64,000 nucleotides of DNA from Eopsaltria australis (GCA_034509425.1 JAVTVJ010000011.1:1860001-1924000), one strand, 5' to 3'. Numbered from the stretch's first letter, positions 1-13,944 are shown. Translations and numbers: made by a program. Notes: generated from the letters alone by a model not told the origin.

Positions 1-3000
1 TGAGTGCTTTTTACTTGAACTTTGTATGTAACCATATTAAGATGCTGAATATTTCAAAGGCTGGAAGTATTTATAGCTTTTGACTTTTAACCATATTATA
101 TCCTTTGCCTTATTTCTTGTCCTCAGCAAATGTCAAGTGGGTGTTGTGTGGAACTGAGAGAGACCAATCTCAAGAGAACATCCGCCTTCAATAAGTGGAA
201 CTCCAGATTACACAAAGCTGCAGGCATAAAAGCAGCTGCAAAAGCAAGTTTACTCTGAAAATGAAACAATTTTCTCTAGAAAAATGAACATGAAAGTTAA
301 AGTAAGGACTTCACTGAAATCGTCATGCTTTTAAAAAATGTATATCTAACAGTATTTGCAGTCAAATTAAATCTGTGATGTGGGTTATAGTTTTAAAACT
401 TTCTATTTCATTTTCCTGGAGTTGGCATATTTATATAAAAAAGCCAGTCCAAATATGCACTCGGCTCCTGAGAATTATGGTCTACCAAATTAGGTTGAAT
501 TTCTGAGAATTATGATCCACTGAACAAGCTTGAATTTCTTTGTACATTCAAGTCATTCTTTTAAGAAGAGCATACAAATGCTCTAAGCAGGATGTTTCTT
601 CAGAAATGTATCTCAAATCCAAGGGGCTGGAGTATCTGACTTATAGGAAAAGAGCCCAGAATCTTGCTTTGTAATGAGTGTACAGAGTGCAGAGTGCAGG
701 TGATGACTTGAGGTGTGAAAGCTTGTACTGTAAAACCTGCACCCACACATTCTGAAAACTCTGCCAGGTTTGTCATAAAGGTTAGCTAAAGTTGTGAACC
801 TTTCAAATAAACTTATGGCTAATTTTGAGTGAATATTGACTGATTTATGGTCACATATATCTAACAAGCCAAGGTTCAGGGTTTTTTCTCACTGTGGTAC
901 ACTTGGAGCTATTTTGGTTTATTTAAGCCTGGAGTTCAAACTGAGTTTCATGAGAGACAACCCCCTAGAAACTAAACCCAAGAACACTGATAAAAATCTG
1001 AAAATAAAAACTGCCAAGTTTCAGACAGATCTGGATGCAGCAAAGCCTCCTTTTCTTCCTTTTTTGCAATCCTTCAGTCTACATTGAGAATAAAACTGAG
1101 GTGTATTTAAGGGAGTTTTGACTGAGCAGAATGATTGAACTTTGAGAAGAGAAAGGCAGAACAAGCAAACAAATCCAGTTTGTCAAGAGGAGATGCAAGA
1201 TAACTGTATATGCTCTATATCATGTAGTGAGCTAAAGTCTCTTCGTAATTTCCCATGGCACTGTTCTGTAGGAAAACTCAGGATACCATACATCCTTGGA
1301 GTCAGGAAATGGAAACATTTTTGATTAGGAAACGTTTAGAGGCCATGCTTGTGTCCTATCTAAGCCTGACTACCATAGCAAACAAAACACAGGTCTACAA
1401 CTGTATTGTGCAGCAGGCCCAGGGCCACTGGCAGCTGTTGACAGTTTTTGTCTTCTCTTGGTTTTGGTGAACTCTGTGCTTACTTTGGGCTTGGCCAAGG
1501 CACGTGGAGGCAGGCAGAGGGTCTGCGAGGCCACAGAGGTGCACTGAGAGATGCCACAGTGCTGGTTTTGCTAACCATGCATCTCTCATATAAATCCATG
1601 TCTCTCCTGTGAGAGCTGAACCAGGGTCTCTGTGAAATACCTCCTGTACAGAGGCATCAGACAGGCTGAGCCCTCACCAAGGGGCAGGGCAAAGCAGCTT
1701 GGGCTGTGCTTCACAGGAAGGGGAGGGAGAACGGCATCCCTCTTTCCTCTTTTTTTTCCTTCCCGCTCCCCTCCCCATAAGGAATGCATCTGGGCCTCCT
1801 GGAATGCATCTGGGCTTCCTGAAAAACGATCCCAGGTTTTGCAGCTTTACATAGGGCTTTTTTTGCTTCTGCTCTGAATTGCCCATAATGATATGAAGAT
1901 CCCAGGGAGATCTGTGTTTCTGCCTAAGTATATAAGTAACATGAGAGGTGGTCTCACTATCCTCCATTTCTTAACTGGTGACATAGCTTTGCATAATTGT
2001 GTTTCACTGCTTAAGTAGATTAAACAGATAATAATGACCTTGAAGTCATGTATGACAACTTCCAGATTAAATTCCAGACTCATGTCCTGTACTGTCATCA
2101 GTCTATAAAATGCAGAAGTGAGTATATACACAATATGGAGTCTATTGTTTCCTGTTGTCTGGAGCATGATTTTTACTATTCTTTGTGATTGCTTTTTATG
2201 TATGTCTTGAAAGAGAGTTCTTGTAATTGTACTGTTTGCTACTCTGGAGAAGCCAGTTTGTTTTCCTATTCTCTTTTGAAATGTAATGAATTCCTTCATG
2301 AATGGTTAGGAGCTGAACAGAAAAGACCTGCTTATGGGTGAGAATCTTTTCGCTGTATAAATATATATATCCCCCCGTCTAAATACAAAAGAGTTTCCTA
2401 CAGAAGGTTCAAAATATAAAGATGAGAAGCAGCCAGGACATAGCAAAAATAATTACTAATTATTAAATTACTACTGCTACTAAATCAAGTGCTTTGTACA
2501 AAAAATAAGCTGACTTTATGGTAATCTATTCTTGGAAACTGTGGTAGTACAGATAAAGGAAAAAAATTGGAACTAGATAATTTATTAAGAGAGTTATAAA
2601 AACAGCTAACAGATAGTTAAATGCTGACATTATCTTTTGCAGGATGAACAAATGTCAGCTATATAATGAAATGAAAACCAGCTATGTTTCACCCTGAGTT
2701 TAAATATTTGGAAATGAACACCTTCATTATTTTCTTAATGTGCTTTGTTAATTAAGTCAATGGGACGTGTGCTCCCAAGTGCCTCAGGCGTTGCTGAAAG
2801 TGTCCCCCTACGTTAAGATGACAAACTTTATTTATGTGATTCAAAAAGCATACCAAATCCTACCCCATGCTTCCAAGAACTTTGCTAGTTATTTAAAGGT
2901 ACAAAACTAAATAATGATCTCGTGATATGTAGTATAAATTTCAGCTCTCTAGACCATTCTTCTTTCTGTCCATCTCAAATATCTTCCAAAACAAGGAGGT

Positions 3001-4760
3001 CTGCAGTGCCACCTCAAAGCATAATTTCTGAGGTACTCAGCCAAAGGCCTGGAGAGCACACTACTATGGTGACTGTAGGGTGGGTGGCAGCAGGCTGTCA
3101 TGGGAGGTGCAGGGCTCTGTGGCAAGGGTGAGATGGGGCAGGCCTCGCACTTTTGGGCAAAAAGCTGAAGAAGTGCTAAATAGGGCACTGTGAAGGACTG
3201 TGGGATGGATTTGGTACATGATGGCCCTAGGAGAGTCACAACAAGAGCAAATCTTGGCAGTGTGGAGACAGTTTAAAGTGTGGATTTAGATGAGTTTTAC
3301 CAGCTGGGGAGCTTTTCACTGGGCATTAACATCCAGGTAGCTCAAACTTTTCAAAGACGGCCTATGCAAATAGAAGCTCGATTACCATGGCAGGAACATT
3401 GAGAATTTGTAGAAGTTTGCTAGTCTTGCAAGCCTGTGTAGTGAAAACTCAGTATTGTTTCTGACATGGGGGCAGGATGATGAGTCCACACAGGACTCTG
3501 AGAGCACAGATATTTTCAAGTACCATTTGAAAATCTCTGAGTTCTTGAATATGGTTGGTTATGTTTTTCATTCTCTAATTCTGGATGGTGAAGTCAAAAT
3601 ATTTGAATGGACTGAACTGACCTCTGTCACAGCAACTAACAGAGTGACTTAACAGCTATAAGGTTGTCAGAGAGAGTGGATTTGAGATAGAATAATAGAA
3701 ACTGAAAAAATAGCTGAATATGCCATGAGGTGCTCTACACATGGCTCCTTTTTTCATTATTGCAGCAGCCATCCTTACCCTTGCCTGAAAGACCTGAAGA
3801 AGAAGGTAGAGAGGAAAGTGTCCACTCTTTGGTCTCTGCACGAGAGACTAAGAACTGCACTGTAGTGGGGGACTACTATACCAATGCCTTAGAAGTGCCT
3901 GAAAATGTTCCCAGGCTCTGCTGCTGCACTAGAAAACAAACTATGTTCCTTCTAATAAATTCCATCATTCTCTGAAATTAGATGACTGCATGAAAAAGTG
4001 CATGTTGAAAATGGTCCTGGGAATATTTATACTCCCAAGCTGGTTTGAGAAATTTTTGTATGCGTGCATGGCATGTATGCCAAAAGTGTGCCAGGAAATG
4101 GTTTGACAATTTAGGGAATGCCTATTTTAGGAAAAGGTCCAATAAGAACAGATCTATGGCAGAAAACATCTGGTGCTGAGGATCACATCCACTGGCATTC
4201 AAAGTCTTTGTATTTCAGACTTTTACTGTTGTCTAGCTCTAGCTTACTTCTGCAGACAGAAGGCCCATTAGCAGTCAAAGTGCATTAGATACCCTCTGAG
4301 ACTGAGACTGCTCCTCCAGGTTTATTTTTATCTGAAAGGAATTCATTTTGCACATTCCAAGCACGATGTGAACCAAAGTGCAGGAAGTGGGAACTACTGG
4401 GAGATTTGCTTTAGTTGTGCATCCTGATCTGAACTAAAATGCTGCCACACGTACACCCAGAGGCAACTGCATCCCACTGTTTGAGAACATTCCCAATCAC
4501 AGTTTAATTTACCAGTTCACCCAGTTCAATTGCACATAAAAATTGTGTGAGGCTTTGGCATGCTAAGTGGAAATTGGATTTTAAATTTTATTGCTAAAAT
4601 TGAGTAAATCTCTATTGAATGTTTGAACTGTCATTCTTCAAGTGCCTAGAATAAATTTGGGAAAGTTTGCAAGTGGATGCAAAAACCACGGCTGTTATAT
4701 ATAGACCATGTTCATGAAGTGTTTTAAACGTGCCTTGCTAGCGTATCTGAGAAGAGAAAA
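1..4760. other. Non-coding DNA, no gene recognised
   Basis: AT-rich sequence without CR1, SINE or LTR signatures that I can recognise. Short open frames occur on both strands, but none has both splice signals and a protein-like composition. The longest (about 150 codons, minus strand, 1,847-2,299) is within what chance allows in AT-rich DNA. A pyrimidine-rich patch lies near 1,740-1,775 and a short AT dinucleotide patch near 2,358-2,370. The stretch 3,000-3,240 is somewhat richer in G and C but has no recognisable homology. Confidence 0.6.
1781..1820. repeat. 20-bp tandem duplication, two copies
   Basis: Two adjacent 20-base units differ at a single position (C to T in the second copy). Each contains GGAATGCATCTGGG. 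The unit follows a pyrimidine-rich tract, which suggests replication slippage as the origin. No function is implied. Confidence 0.9.
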
Positions 4761-4810
4761 GGGGGGGTGGGGGGGGTGGGGGAGAGAGAGAGAGAGGGAG
4801 AGGGAGAGAG
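4761..4810 (+). repeat. G-rich / GA-rich purine tract
   Basis: The plus strand carries G runs of 7, 8 and 5 separated by single T residues (4,761-4,782), followed directly by an imperfect GA dinucleotide tract to about 4,810. Such G runs can fold as a G-quadruplex, and the uninterrupted GA part can form triplex DNA. Both are general properties of such sequences, not shown here. The tract is likely length-variable and error-prone in sequencing. Confidence 0.9.
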
Positions 4811-5050
4811 GCTGTGAATGTTAAAAGGAAAAGGAAAGGCCTAGACAGGATTTCTTCTTAGATTACAAAAATCTACAAAGTAGATTTACAACCAAAATTT
4901 CCAGTCCCGACTAAAGCAAGTGATGTTTGGCACGCTGTATCTGTAGGTCGTGAGCTTTAATTACACCACATTATCTTTCACTGTAAGATCTGGATGGCAG
5001 TTGCCTTTAGGTTGGAATCCAAACTGATAAGGAGCTTTTTATCACTACAG

Positions 5051-5197
5051 AGTACATCAGACGTAGTTTGTAAGGAGGAGATAGTAATCTGCTGTACCAA
5101 CCTGCCTATTCTAGTTGAAGTTGCCCCCAGGGAACAGATACCAGAAACTTTACATTTAGAACACTTAAAAAGAAAGATTCCTGGCAAATGTGGCAGC
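5051..5197 (+). other. Candidate internal coding exon, unidentified
   Basis: A 147-base segment (49 codons, phase 0 at both ends) is open in one frame. It is preceded by a pyrimidine-containing acceptor (CTTTTTATCACTACAG, ending at 5,050) and followed by a near-consensus donor (GTAAGTGG, starting at 5,198). The deduced peptide begins STSDVVCKEE and ends KRKIPGKCGS, has four cysteines and a balanced composition, and matches no family I recognise. The opposite strand is also open over most of the interval, so low stop density alone could explain the frame. No partner exon was found. Alternatives are an unannotated or lncRNA exon, or chance. Confidence 0.2.
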
Positions 5198-5724
5198 GTA
5201 AGTGGTATTTAAAGAAGAGCTGTGTAATATAGTACCTAAATAATTTTATAGTCCCACTGCTATTTTAGTATGCTGGTAGGATATCTGAACCACTTGCTCT
5301 TGACTTGTACCTTGTCTGTAATGATGTTATGCATAATGCAGCAAAAGGAATTCTTCATTCCTGAGCAGGGTAACAGAAGTGAACAGAAGTGCTTTTTACA
5401 ACTCATCTCTTATGGATCAAAGCAAACCTCAAGCTTGCCTTATCATGTAAGCGAGTTTAGCGTCCTTGAGCTTTAGTGTTACAGTTACACATGCTTAGCC
5501 CGTGGCTCTTGCTATGTTTGTGTTAAGTGAAATTGCATGTGTATAGATTGCACAGGCTTGATTTCTGCTGGTAGTTAGATGTTTAGTGTGCCTATTTAAA
5601 ATGACATATTTTCTGGATTTACTGTGAAATATATGCAGAAATGATTAAAAAATGTATAGATATTTATTTTGGCCTAAAATTATCTAAAAAAACCCAAACC
5701 AAATTAATTTCAAAAAGAGTGTAT
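5198..5724. other. Non-coding DNA
   Basis: AT-rich DNA with no recognisable repeat or gene. A short open frame at 5,270-5,476 lacks splice signals that fit it. Confidence 0.5.
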
Positions 5725-5749
5725 GGGGGGGGGGGGATTAAAAAAAAAA
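5725..5749 (+). repeat. Poly-G run followed by poly-A
   Basis: Twelve consecutive G residues (5,725-5,736), then ATT and an A run to 5,749. A homopolymer of this length is prone to slippage and sequencing error, so its exact length is uncertain. Confidence 0.9.
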
Positions 5750-8700
5750 GGAGAAAAGCCCAGTAACTGGAAAATTATTCTTTCTGTGTACACATGTTCA
5801 GATTTTATTTTCCCTACTAGTGTTTATGCTTTCTGTATTTGTAAAACATAGCTTAAAACCAGTATAGATGTGAAGGCTGAAAGCTAGGAAATGAAACCTT
5901 GCTGTGGTCATACAATTAAAATGAATGAGGTATTTTGTTGCTTACTACACATACTTTTCTTTCTGAAGCAGTTTATACCTACATTGTATACTGAGTATGT
6001 AAAGTACAAATCATATAAGTGATAGAGTAATTGCTCTACAGTGCTAATCAACCACTTAAATGCTGTTTTAAAACAAACAAACAAAAGGCACTGTAATGTT
6101 TGACCTTAATGTCTTTTGGTGGGGGACCTAGTACAGTATGGGTCTGGACAGCATTGCATGTCTCATTTAGATTTCAAGGTTTTTAGGGCAAAGTGTATAT
6201 TCCATCTGGGTTTTGTGTCTTGCTGAGCGGTTTGACAGTTTCTACTAAATCATAATAATTAGAACAGCAAAAATGGCAATTGGTGTCTTTGAGAAAAAAG
6301 TACCCCATGAAGTTTCCCCTGTCAAACAGTCAATACATACTTTCTTGACTAAAGAGATCTATAATAGCCAAGAAACTTCTTATTCCTAGTCATATATTTA
6401 CCCCATCCTGATGCCCATCAAACCTATATTGTACTCTTGTTGTAGGAAAACAGTTTAACTGGCTGGGTGGTTGTGCTGCTGTTGGCCTCATAGCTTTCCA
6501 ACCTGCAGCTATTATTTTTTGCTAGTTCAGGACTTCTTCAAAAGAATGCTCATTTTCCAGGAAAAAAAAAAAACCATAGAAAGGATCCTGAAAATACACT
6601 CTGGGCCTATTTAGGTATTCAGCTATGCTCTACTTTCAACTGTTGTTTTTTGTAAACCAGAAAGGGATGAACCAGTTCACATCCCAAAGCCATGTAGTTA
6701 TGTAAGAAACTCAGGTAGAATTAGGGTAATAAATCAGAACTTCCATTAAAATTATGGACCTGGTTGCCCAAGGAGCTCTGACACTGGAGCTGGCATTCTT
6801 TCTGCTGGATTTGGACCCATGGGCAGGAATTGTGTGAAGTGACTACACAGATATTTTGAATGACTGGCTCACTATGCTGGAGCCAGTTTCCAGGCCTCTC
6901 CCCCAGTGACAGAGTTCTGGGTTTGGAAGTTTAAACTGTGATACCCTCTTCTTCCATGGTGCTTAGAAAAGAAGCAATGGATGCCTTCCTAGGTACTGAT
7001 GTTAAATATTTGCCTAGTATTGCCAAAATCAGTGAGAAAAAGAGAATCTTTACTTCAATGGGAGAAATAATACCGGCAATAAAGTTTGTTTAGAACAGTA
7101 AATCATTTTTTGTCTTACCAGTGTATGCTGTCTTGTTTGCTTTTTCTCTAAGCTCAAAGAGGCAGATGTTATTAATGGAAAGTGCTGAGTAAGTTTTAGC
7201 TCTCATCTGGATTAAAATGTCACAGGTCCTGGCTAATTTTGCACAGGGATAGCCTATTTGTTCTTTCCTTCGGTTGACTGTACTAGGGTTTTGAGCCTGT
7301 AAGCAAAAATATCTTTCAAGTAACTTCTAAGTCTTATTTCGGCACTCAGCTACTCATGCTTTCCTTTGTGCAGTACCCCTCTCTGTACAGATAGGAATAT
7401 TCCTTATATGGTTCTGTTCTGGCATCATTAACAACCTCTATGAGTTTTGATGTTGACAGAATGCAGGCAAGATTTCACCTTCTAAAAAACTCACCCAAAA
7501 ACTATGCAAACCTGCTTCAGGTTTTTATTTTCTCATTTTTTAAAAAAGACTACTGAAGATATTTGGGCTGGCATAAATGTGGGCATACCACAAACACTGG
7601 ACTGGTTAAGGAAAATGTCTGGGCTGGTGTGAATTAAATATGGTACATAATTTGGGTCAGGACTCTGCAGACTTTGTGGTGTAGAAATGGTGTCAGCAGC
7701 AGCAGTCCCTCAGATCTGTGAACAGGATCAGGAGAGGGCATGTGACTGTTCACCCAGAGTTCATGTATACTGCAGTCTGAGAAACCAGGAACTAGATGTT
7801 TCACTTAGAGGTTTCTCATTTATGCATTTCTTCAACCTGATCTAAAAGTCTTGGTATGTGTGTGCACATAGATATTTTTTTGTGTGTACATATATATAAA
7901 CAATATTCTCTGAGCTACCCACTAAATATTCAAACAGATTATAAATCCCATGTTAAAAATAATTTCCTGTTTTAGTAATTTCCCCATAAAATAGTAACAC
8001 AGAATTCCTGCATGTTGATGCAGAAAATAAATTACAATATGGAGTCTATATAAGCTTAGATCTTTGCACAAAACCAACATTCTCAACTCTTTCATATATA
8101 AAATACTCCAAGATGCATACTAGACATGCACTATTCCAATAAAGAAACTTTCTTTCCAGGACAAGGAGAAAATGTGTCCTGTAGTTCTGTTTTCAAGTGT
8201 TTGAGAATTTCTTAATGTTACTTTTAATAACTTGGATAGATATGTTCGAGAATTATCTTTACTTTACAATACATTGTATCCAAAGATTTTGGAGTGGGAT
8301 CAGATAGAGCACTCTTAACATTCATAGCACCTGTCGTGGTCTTGGATCTTTTTGGCTTTGGCCATAAATTGATTAAAGAGTACTGTAGAGAAACATGAAT
8401 TTATTGAATTCAGGGTTTTCCAGTGTTACTGATTATGAATTACAGCAAGTAGGCCCAGAAAAATTACGTTTTTGGTGGATTCCATAGTATTTCTCTTCAG
8501 GAATTAAAGCTTGCCCTGTTCTGATAAGAGATATCCTTCCTTCCCTCATCCTCCCTGCCAAGGATAAATGTCAAATCAGTCATAAGCTTTTATGCCTGTT
8601 AACGTATAGCATGAAATTGCTCTCTTCTCTACATGATTAATGCTATTAACTTCAGTGTCACTACTGAAGTGGTGAGTGAGCTGGATTTGACTGTGTATGT

Positions 8701-9134
8701 ATACACTATATGTTGTATACAATATATAGATACCATCTCTTATCCTCTGTATTATTTTTTGAAAAGCATCTCTTTGTCTGAAAGTCAGTTATAGCAGGAA
8801 TCAGATATACCACCTGTATAGCAGTTGCTATTGTCAGCTTTCTAACTTCAAAAATTGCACATAATGTAAAGTAACCATAAACTCTGCTTTAAAAACTAAG
8901 ATACACGTGCCTCTGTTATTTTTAAAGATATTTACTTTGTGAAAGATACAGGTTGAGAACCTGCTCTCGTTTATGTAAGACATAGTCTTGTCATGTATTT
9001 CAGTGGGAGAAGTGTTGGGTCCATATTATAATTTGATGACTTGTTCGTGAAGTCACTCTTGCTTGACCTAGTAGCCACTGAATGTACACCAGTCACAGTT
9101 TCAAATGAGCAAGCACATTTATTTCAGAAGAAAA
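5750..9134. other. Non-coding DNA
   Basis: Over 3 kb of AT-rich, unique-looking sequence with no frame reaching 60 codons on either strand. It includes a short AAAC repeat near 6,070-6,086 and an alternating TA/TG patch near 8,695-8,735. I recognise no gene, RNA or transposon. Confidence 0.6.
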
Positions 9135-9528
9135 TATAGGAGAGTGGCTGAGGGAGCTGGGGTTGTTTAGTCTGGAGAAAAGGAGGCTCAGAGGAGACCT
9201 CATCATTTTCTAAAAACACCAAAAAGGAGGTTGTAGGCAGGTGGGTGTCTCTCCCTAAGCAATCAGCAACAGAACAAGAGGAAATGGCCTCAAGCTGCTC
9301 CAGGGAAGGTTACAGTTGGACATCAGGAAGAATTGCTTCACTGGAAGTGTGGTCAGGCATTGGAATGAGCTGCCCAGGGAAGTGGTGGAGTCACCATCCA
9401 TACTATCTGTCGAGGTGTTCAAGAAGCAACAGGATATGGCACTTAGTGCCAAGGTTTAGTTGACATGGTGCTGTTGAATTTGATGATCTTGGAGGTCTTC
9501 TCAACCTTAATGATTCATTGATCCTGTG
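9135..9528 (+). mobile_element. CR1 LINE, 5'-truncated 3' end
   Basis: The segment follows the avian CR1 LINE consensus in plus orientation. It starts in the part of ORF2 coding for the C-terminal region (GGCTGAGGGAGCTGGGGTTG, then a TCTGGAGAAAAGGAGGCTCA block). It passes through AGGAAATGGCCTCAAG and CTGCCCAGGGAAGTGGTGGA, and ends in the 3' UTR with TTTGATGATCTTGGAGGTCT and a degenerate ATGATTCATTGATCC terminus. The frame is interrupted and a stretch after 9,200 is deleted or diverged, so no functional protein is made. CR1 copies mobilise by target-primed reverse transcription and are usually 5'-truncated like this one. Divergence suggests an old insertion. Confidence 0.93.
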
Positions 9529-12500
9529 TGAGAGAAGGTAAGGGAAAAGTGCTATAATAAAATGTAATATTTTGTCTTATTTTTAAGCGCAGCTATTTGC
9601 ACTTTGAAAATTACTCCATGAATCATGAGTGATTGCAGTAAAGTCAGTGAGTAAGACTGGGGCCTGATCATACTGAGTTTCTTAATATAGACCTGATCCA
9701 GGGCTTATTCAAGTCTGTTGGAATTTTTTCATTCATCATGAATATAAAGTTGATCTGACCTTGCATTAGGAATCCTTTATTTCCCCAATTATTAGCAAGG
9801 TTTGAAATTTACCATGTACAGAGGAGCAATAGAGTCTGTAAAAGACAAATAACCATTAAAATCATGAGATTAGATCTTAAGTGGGAAGAAAATGATGCAG
9901 AGGTCTTTTGTTGCTCTAGCATGTAGAGTGAATTATTATGAGGATGAACCTTTATCCAATTTGCCTTATCTTCCCATAGTTTTTCTACAACTTGATAGCA
10001 TTATAATTTTATTAATTAAAAAATAAAATACTTTTCCTCCACTGTATCAAGATAAATGCATTTTATCTTCCATTTGATGGAACTTCTGAACTTTAATCCT
10101 AATGACAAAAAATATTATGATAATGAGAAGCTTGTGGGAGTGGATTCTTATATTAAACCCAATTTGTACCTCAAAAACATTTATTTAGTTTTCTGATTTA
10201 TTGTTGCAGGACATTATTTCTAGTCCCCTCAATAAAAAATATCTTCTTTTCTATGAAGGTGAAACATGACTCACAAATGCACTTAAAACCAGCTATAATG
10301 TTAAATGAGACCTTACACAATGAAAGTTGGTTTCAAGCTGTCCCATGACTCAAGTAATTATTATTTCTCCAAATATTTATACTTGATTGTTATGCTTACC
10401 ACAAGGTGCCTTCTTGCATAATCTGACATTTAGCATGTTTTAGTCTAAAATAAATATTTTTACTTATAAAGAAGGTAAAAATCAAGACAAAGATTCATAA
10501 AACCTTGGAATAGCAAAACAAGTTTTAAGTCAGCTTTTGTCCCTCCTCTGCTTCAATCCACTAGCAACTCAACTTTTGCACTATTCAGGGAGCTTTCTTT
10601 TATGAGTAGCTTAGGTTTTTAAATTAGCATGAGAATACTCCTTCCTTGCATAATGTCAAAATCACCGTCTAAGGAAGACCAATCTTTCTATGGCTTTCTA
10701 AATTACCAAAAAAGTGCACAAATAGTGACTTTATTTGGTGTGAACTTAACTTTTGGAACATTTTCAGAATAAAAATTTTAAAGAAAATCTTCTTAGTTTT
10801 GTTTTTTTTTTTAAACTTCTGTTAATGTTGATACAAAAGAAGAGGTGATTTCCCTGGTGTGTTATTGATAAAACTCCAGCATCATTGGACTATTTAGTGA
10901 AAGTGGTGATAGTGTTGTTTGCATTGTTAAAATGTTTAACATTCAGAGAGATGCAAATCCCATAGAATGAAGCACCTTTTTCTCTGGAGGGAAAATGAAT
11001 GCCTAGTAAGTTTTCCCTTTCCTTCTGCAAGATGTTTTAGCTTCACTAACAGAGTGGTGAAAAAGCTGAAGTTTATATAGAGTGCTTATGCTGTTAAAAC
11101 AAAAATTGAGTTTTTATTGTCTTACTAAGGAAACAACTGCTTCCATCTAGGGGGAAGAAAATGAGATTTTCTAATAAGGAAGGACTCTTCCAATTGCTTC
11201 CAAATAAAATCTGAATATTTTAGTGAAATGAGAGACCTCAGAAAATGTGGATATTTAGAATGACTGCCATAGTAAAATAAGTAAGTCCATCTGCTCGCTG
11301 ATCCACAGGGTCTGAACTTGGATTCAGACTCCTTACTGCAGAATTAAGTGAGATTAAAGATATGCTTATATATTTGGTATGAATTAAAGTAGTCTAAACA
11401 TATGGGGGTCAGCAGTAGACCTAGAGACCCTGTATATCTTAAATTAATACATAAGTGCTATATGGCTCTGGCCTTTCCCCAAAGATAAGTTTCCACAGGG
11501 GTTGCATTGCTCTCTTCACTTTACGGTGGATAGATAGTCCACAGCAGTGGAGAGATACTCTGAAACCTTCTTCCCATGCTGGGTGGTGATTTCTACAGAA
11601 AAACCATGACAAGGGCTCTCTTCAGAGATCCTCACATCAGCAGAGAATATCCATATCCATCAGTTTTCTTGTGATGGGCAGCATACAGAGGGAGATGCAG
11701 AGTGGTGGCTCCTCAGTTGCCCAGTCTGTGGCTGTCTGTACAGCACCAAGCCTGGGCCCGGTCTCCTTCTGGCTGGGGCAAGAGCACAAAGTCACCAAGT
11801 CATTGCTCCTAGAGCCCTAGCCCTCCCACAGGATCTACAGGTATGAAATTAATTGCATTAGGATGGTAATCTAATTTACCCTTTTCTTGCCATACTCTTA
11901 CACCTTTTCTAAAAATTGTTTCTTTACTTTGCTCTTTCCTTTGTTCGCCTTCCTTTTTGTGCACACTCTCTTCCTCTTTCCCTTTCCTTATTAGTCATCG
12001 ACTTCTTCACTTTTTTGCTTTTATCTTCTGGCTTTCACAAGATCATTTTCTAGACCTTATTCTCTCTTTTCTCTTTCTTTTTAATTTCCTTTAAATGCTT
12101 TTTCTTCAACTATATAAATGTCTTGCAGTTAAAGTATAATCTGTAATTTTAGTTTCTATTTCTAGCATGTCTTTTTTTTTAACTGCTTTCGGTTCAATTT
12201 CCCTTATATTTGGCATAAATAAATTGTATTCTGAAAAGCCCTTATGATTAGTTATGGGTTGAAGCACATTCTTAGAGGAAAAAAGGGATTAAATACATCC
12301 AGTAAACACAATGGAAAGAAAGGGAAGTTGGGAGGGGTGAAACCAGTTGTGCTGACAGGATGTCTGAGGAACTCTGCTCTCCCCTAAAGCAGACATTAGC
12401 ACTGTCTGTGAAGATTACAGCTACCCCTGTTTGCAATGTCCTTCCCTATAGGAAGCACTCAAAGTGAAACAGAGTATCTGAACTTTGAATGCAGACTGCA

Positions 12501-13944
12501 GAGAAGCATAAACAGGCAATCAAATCCAGCTATAAAAACATCTATATGTAATACATTTGAACCCTAGCATACTGGATGCTTTTTATTACAGTTATTAAGA
12601 AGAGTCTGTGAGATCTGAAAAATAGCCTTATCCTAAAGGGAAAAGAAAATGACACTCTTTATTTGAAACCATTACTTACTGTACCACTTTGGGAGGGTTA
12701 ACTGCATTGTCTAACATGCATCATCCTGGCATGCTAATTTTTCACAGGGGAATTCAGTTATGTAATTCACTATTTTCAATACTTACTGGAGTTACATGCT
12801 CTATAGAGGGGATCACAATACGGACTTTTGTGTGTACTTAGCAATAAACATATGGAATAAATTACCAGGGAAAAGCAATCTGAAATAAAGGACACAAATG
12901 GGTCAAGTTTGTTTCGTGGAAGGGACAGAGACTTGTAATCCAGCAGCAGAAAATCTGGGACTAAAAGACACTGAAAAGGGGCAGGTAAGAGCAAGCGGGC
13001 CTTTCATAATCTCGTAACTGCATGTGCTAGAAGCTCTCATGTGTGCCTTTCATATTAAACACCAAATTTTTGGGCATAATTACTTAGCTGCACTTTCATA
13101 TGTCATCTTCAGATTCTTTAACCTCACTGTTCTGAGTCTACAATCATTTCCCAGTTAATCACTCTAAATTGCTGACAGCCTTTAACAGCCACTGTGATGA
13201 AGCAGGAATGAATCTATATGTTCATTTCCAAGGGACAGGATTCAAAACCTCTTACTTTACTTTTAGCAGATGAAGGCAATAAAGATGGTGTGACAACTTG
13301 CTAAGACATCATTTCTACGCTGTTACTAAAATGCTAACTTTTGTGGCCAGAAAGTATCACTGCTTCTTACAGGGAATATTGAAAGCTCTCGTGACTTATG
13401 AGGAAAAGACTCAAAATAAGAAGCAGGCCTTGCTGTTCTGTGGGAGGAAGATGTGTGACTGGGTTTAAGGAAGTGTCTTAGGTAAAATTTAGTGGGAAGT
13501 GCTGGTAGAAGGAGGGTAGTGTTGCTAGAAGAAAATGTCAGTAACTTGGTGAATCTATTTGTGATTAAAAGGCTCACGAGATTTGTTACCTCCTAATAAA
13601 TCTGGGAAGAAAAAATGTTGTGGTGCAATGTTTTCCACAAATAACAGAAGAAAGAGAAACTATATATTTAATAGAGAAGTGTGTAGAGTAATCCCATCCA
13701 CCCATATGTAATTTTTGTACTGTGTTGCAGTTTAGGTGGAACTTGCATGTTATGTAAGCTTCAGTTTAGCTCTTTCCTTAGGCTTGATTTTCAGCCACTG
13801 CCTGTGCTTCTGGCAGAGTTTAACATGTGGTGTTAAGAAACATGGTAAAGATTATGTGATTAAAATAGTGTAATACTTGGTCAGGCGTTCTTGTCAGCAC
13901 AGGCAGGGAAGTATTACTGTGAAGGCTCTTCTTGATATTGGACA
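9529..13944. other. Non-coding DNA
   Basis: AT-rich sequence with no recognisable transposon. The interval 10,260-10,480 has the even, motif-rich look of a possible conserved non-coding element (TAATTATTATT, CTTGCATAATCTG), but this is a weak impression. 11,500-11,840 is moderately GC-rich without recognisable homology. 11,940-12,080 is pyrimidine-rich. Short frames at 12,776-12,994 and 13,326-13,577 (minus) lack supporting signals. Confidence 0.55.

Noticed and set aside
1847..2299. 150-codon minus-strand frame, the longest in the window
   Set aside because: No domain, no splice or polyadenylation support, and this length is expected about once by chance in 64 kb of AT-rich DNA.
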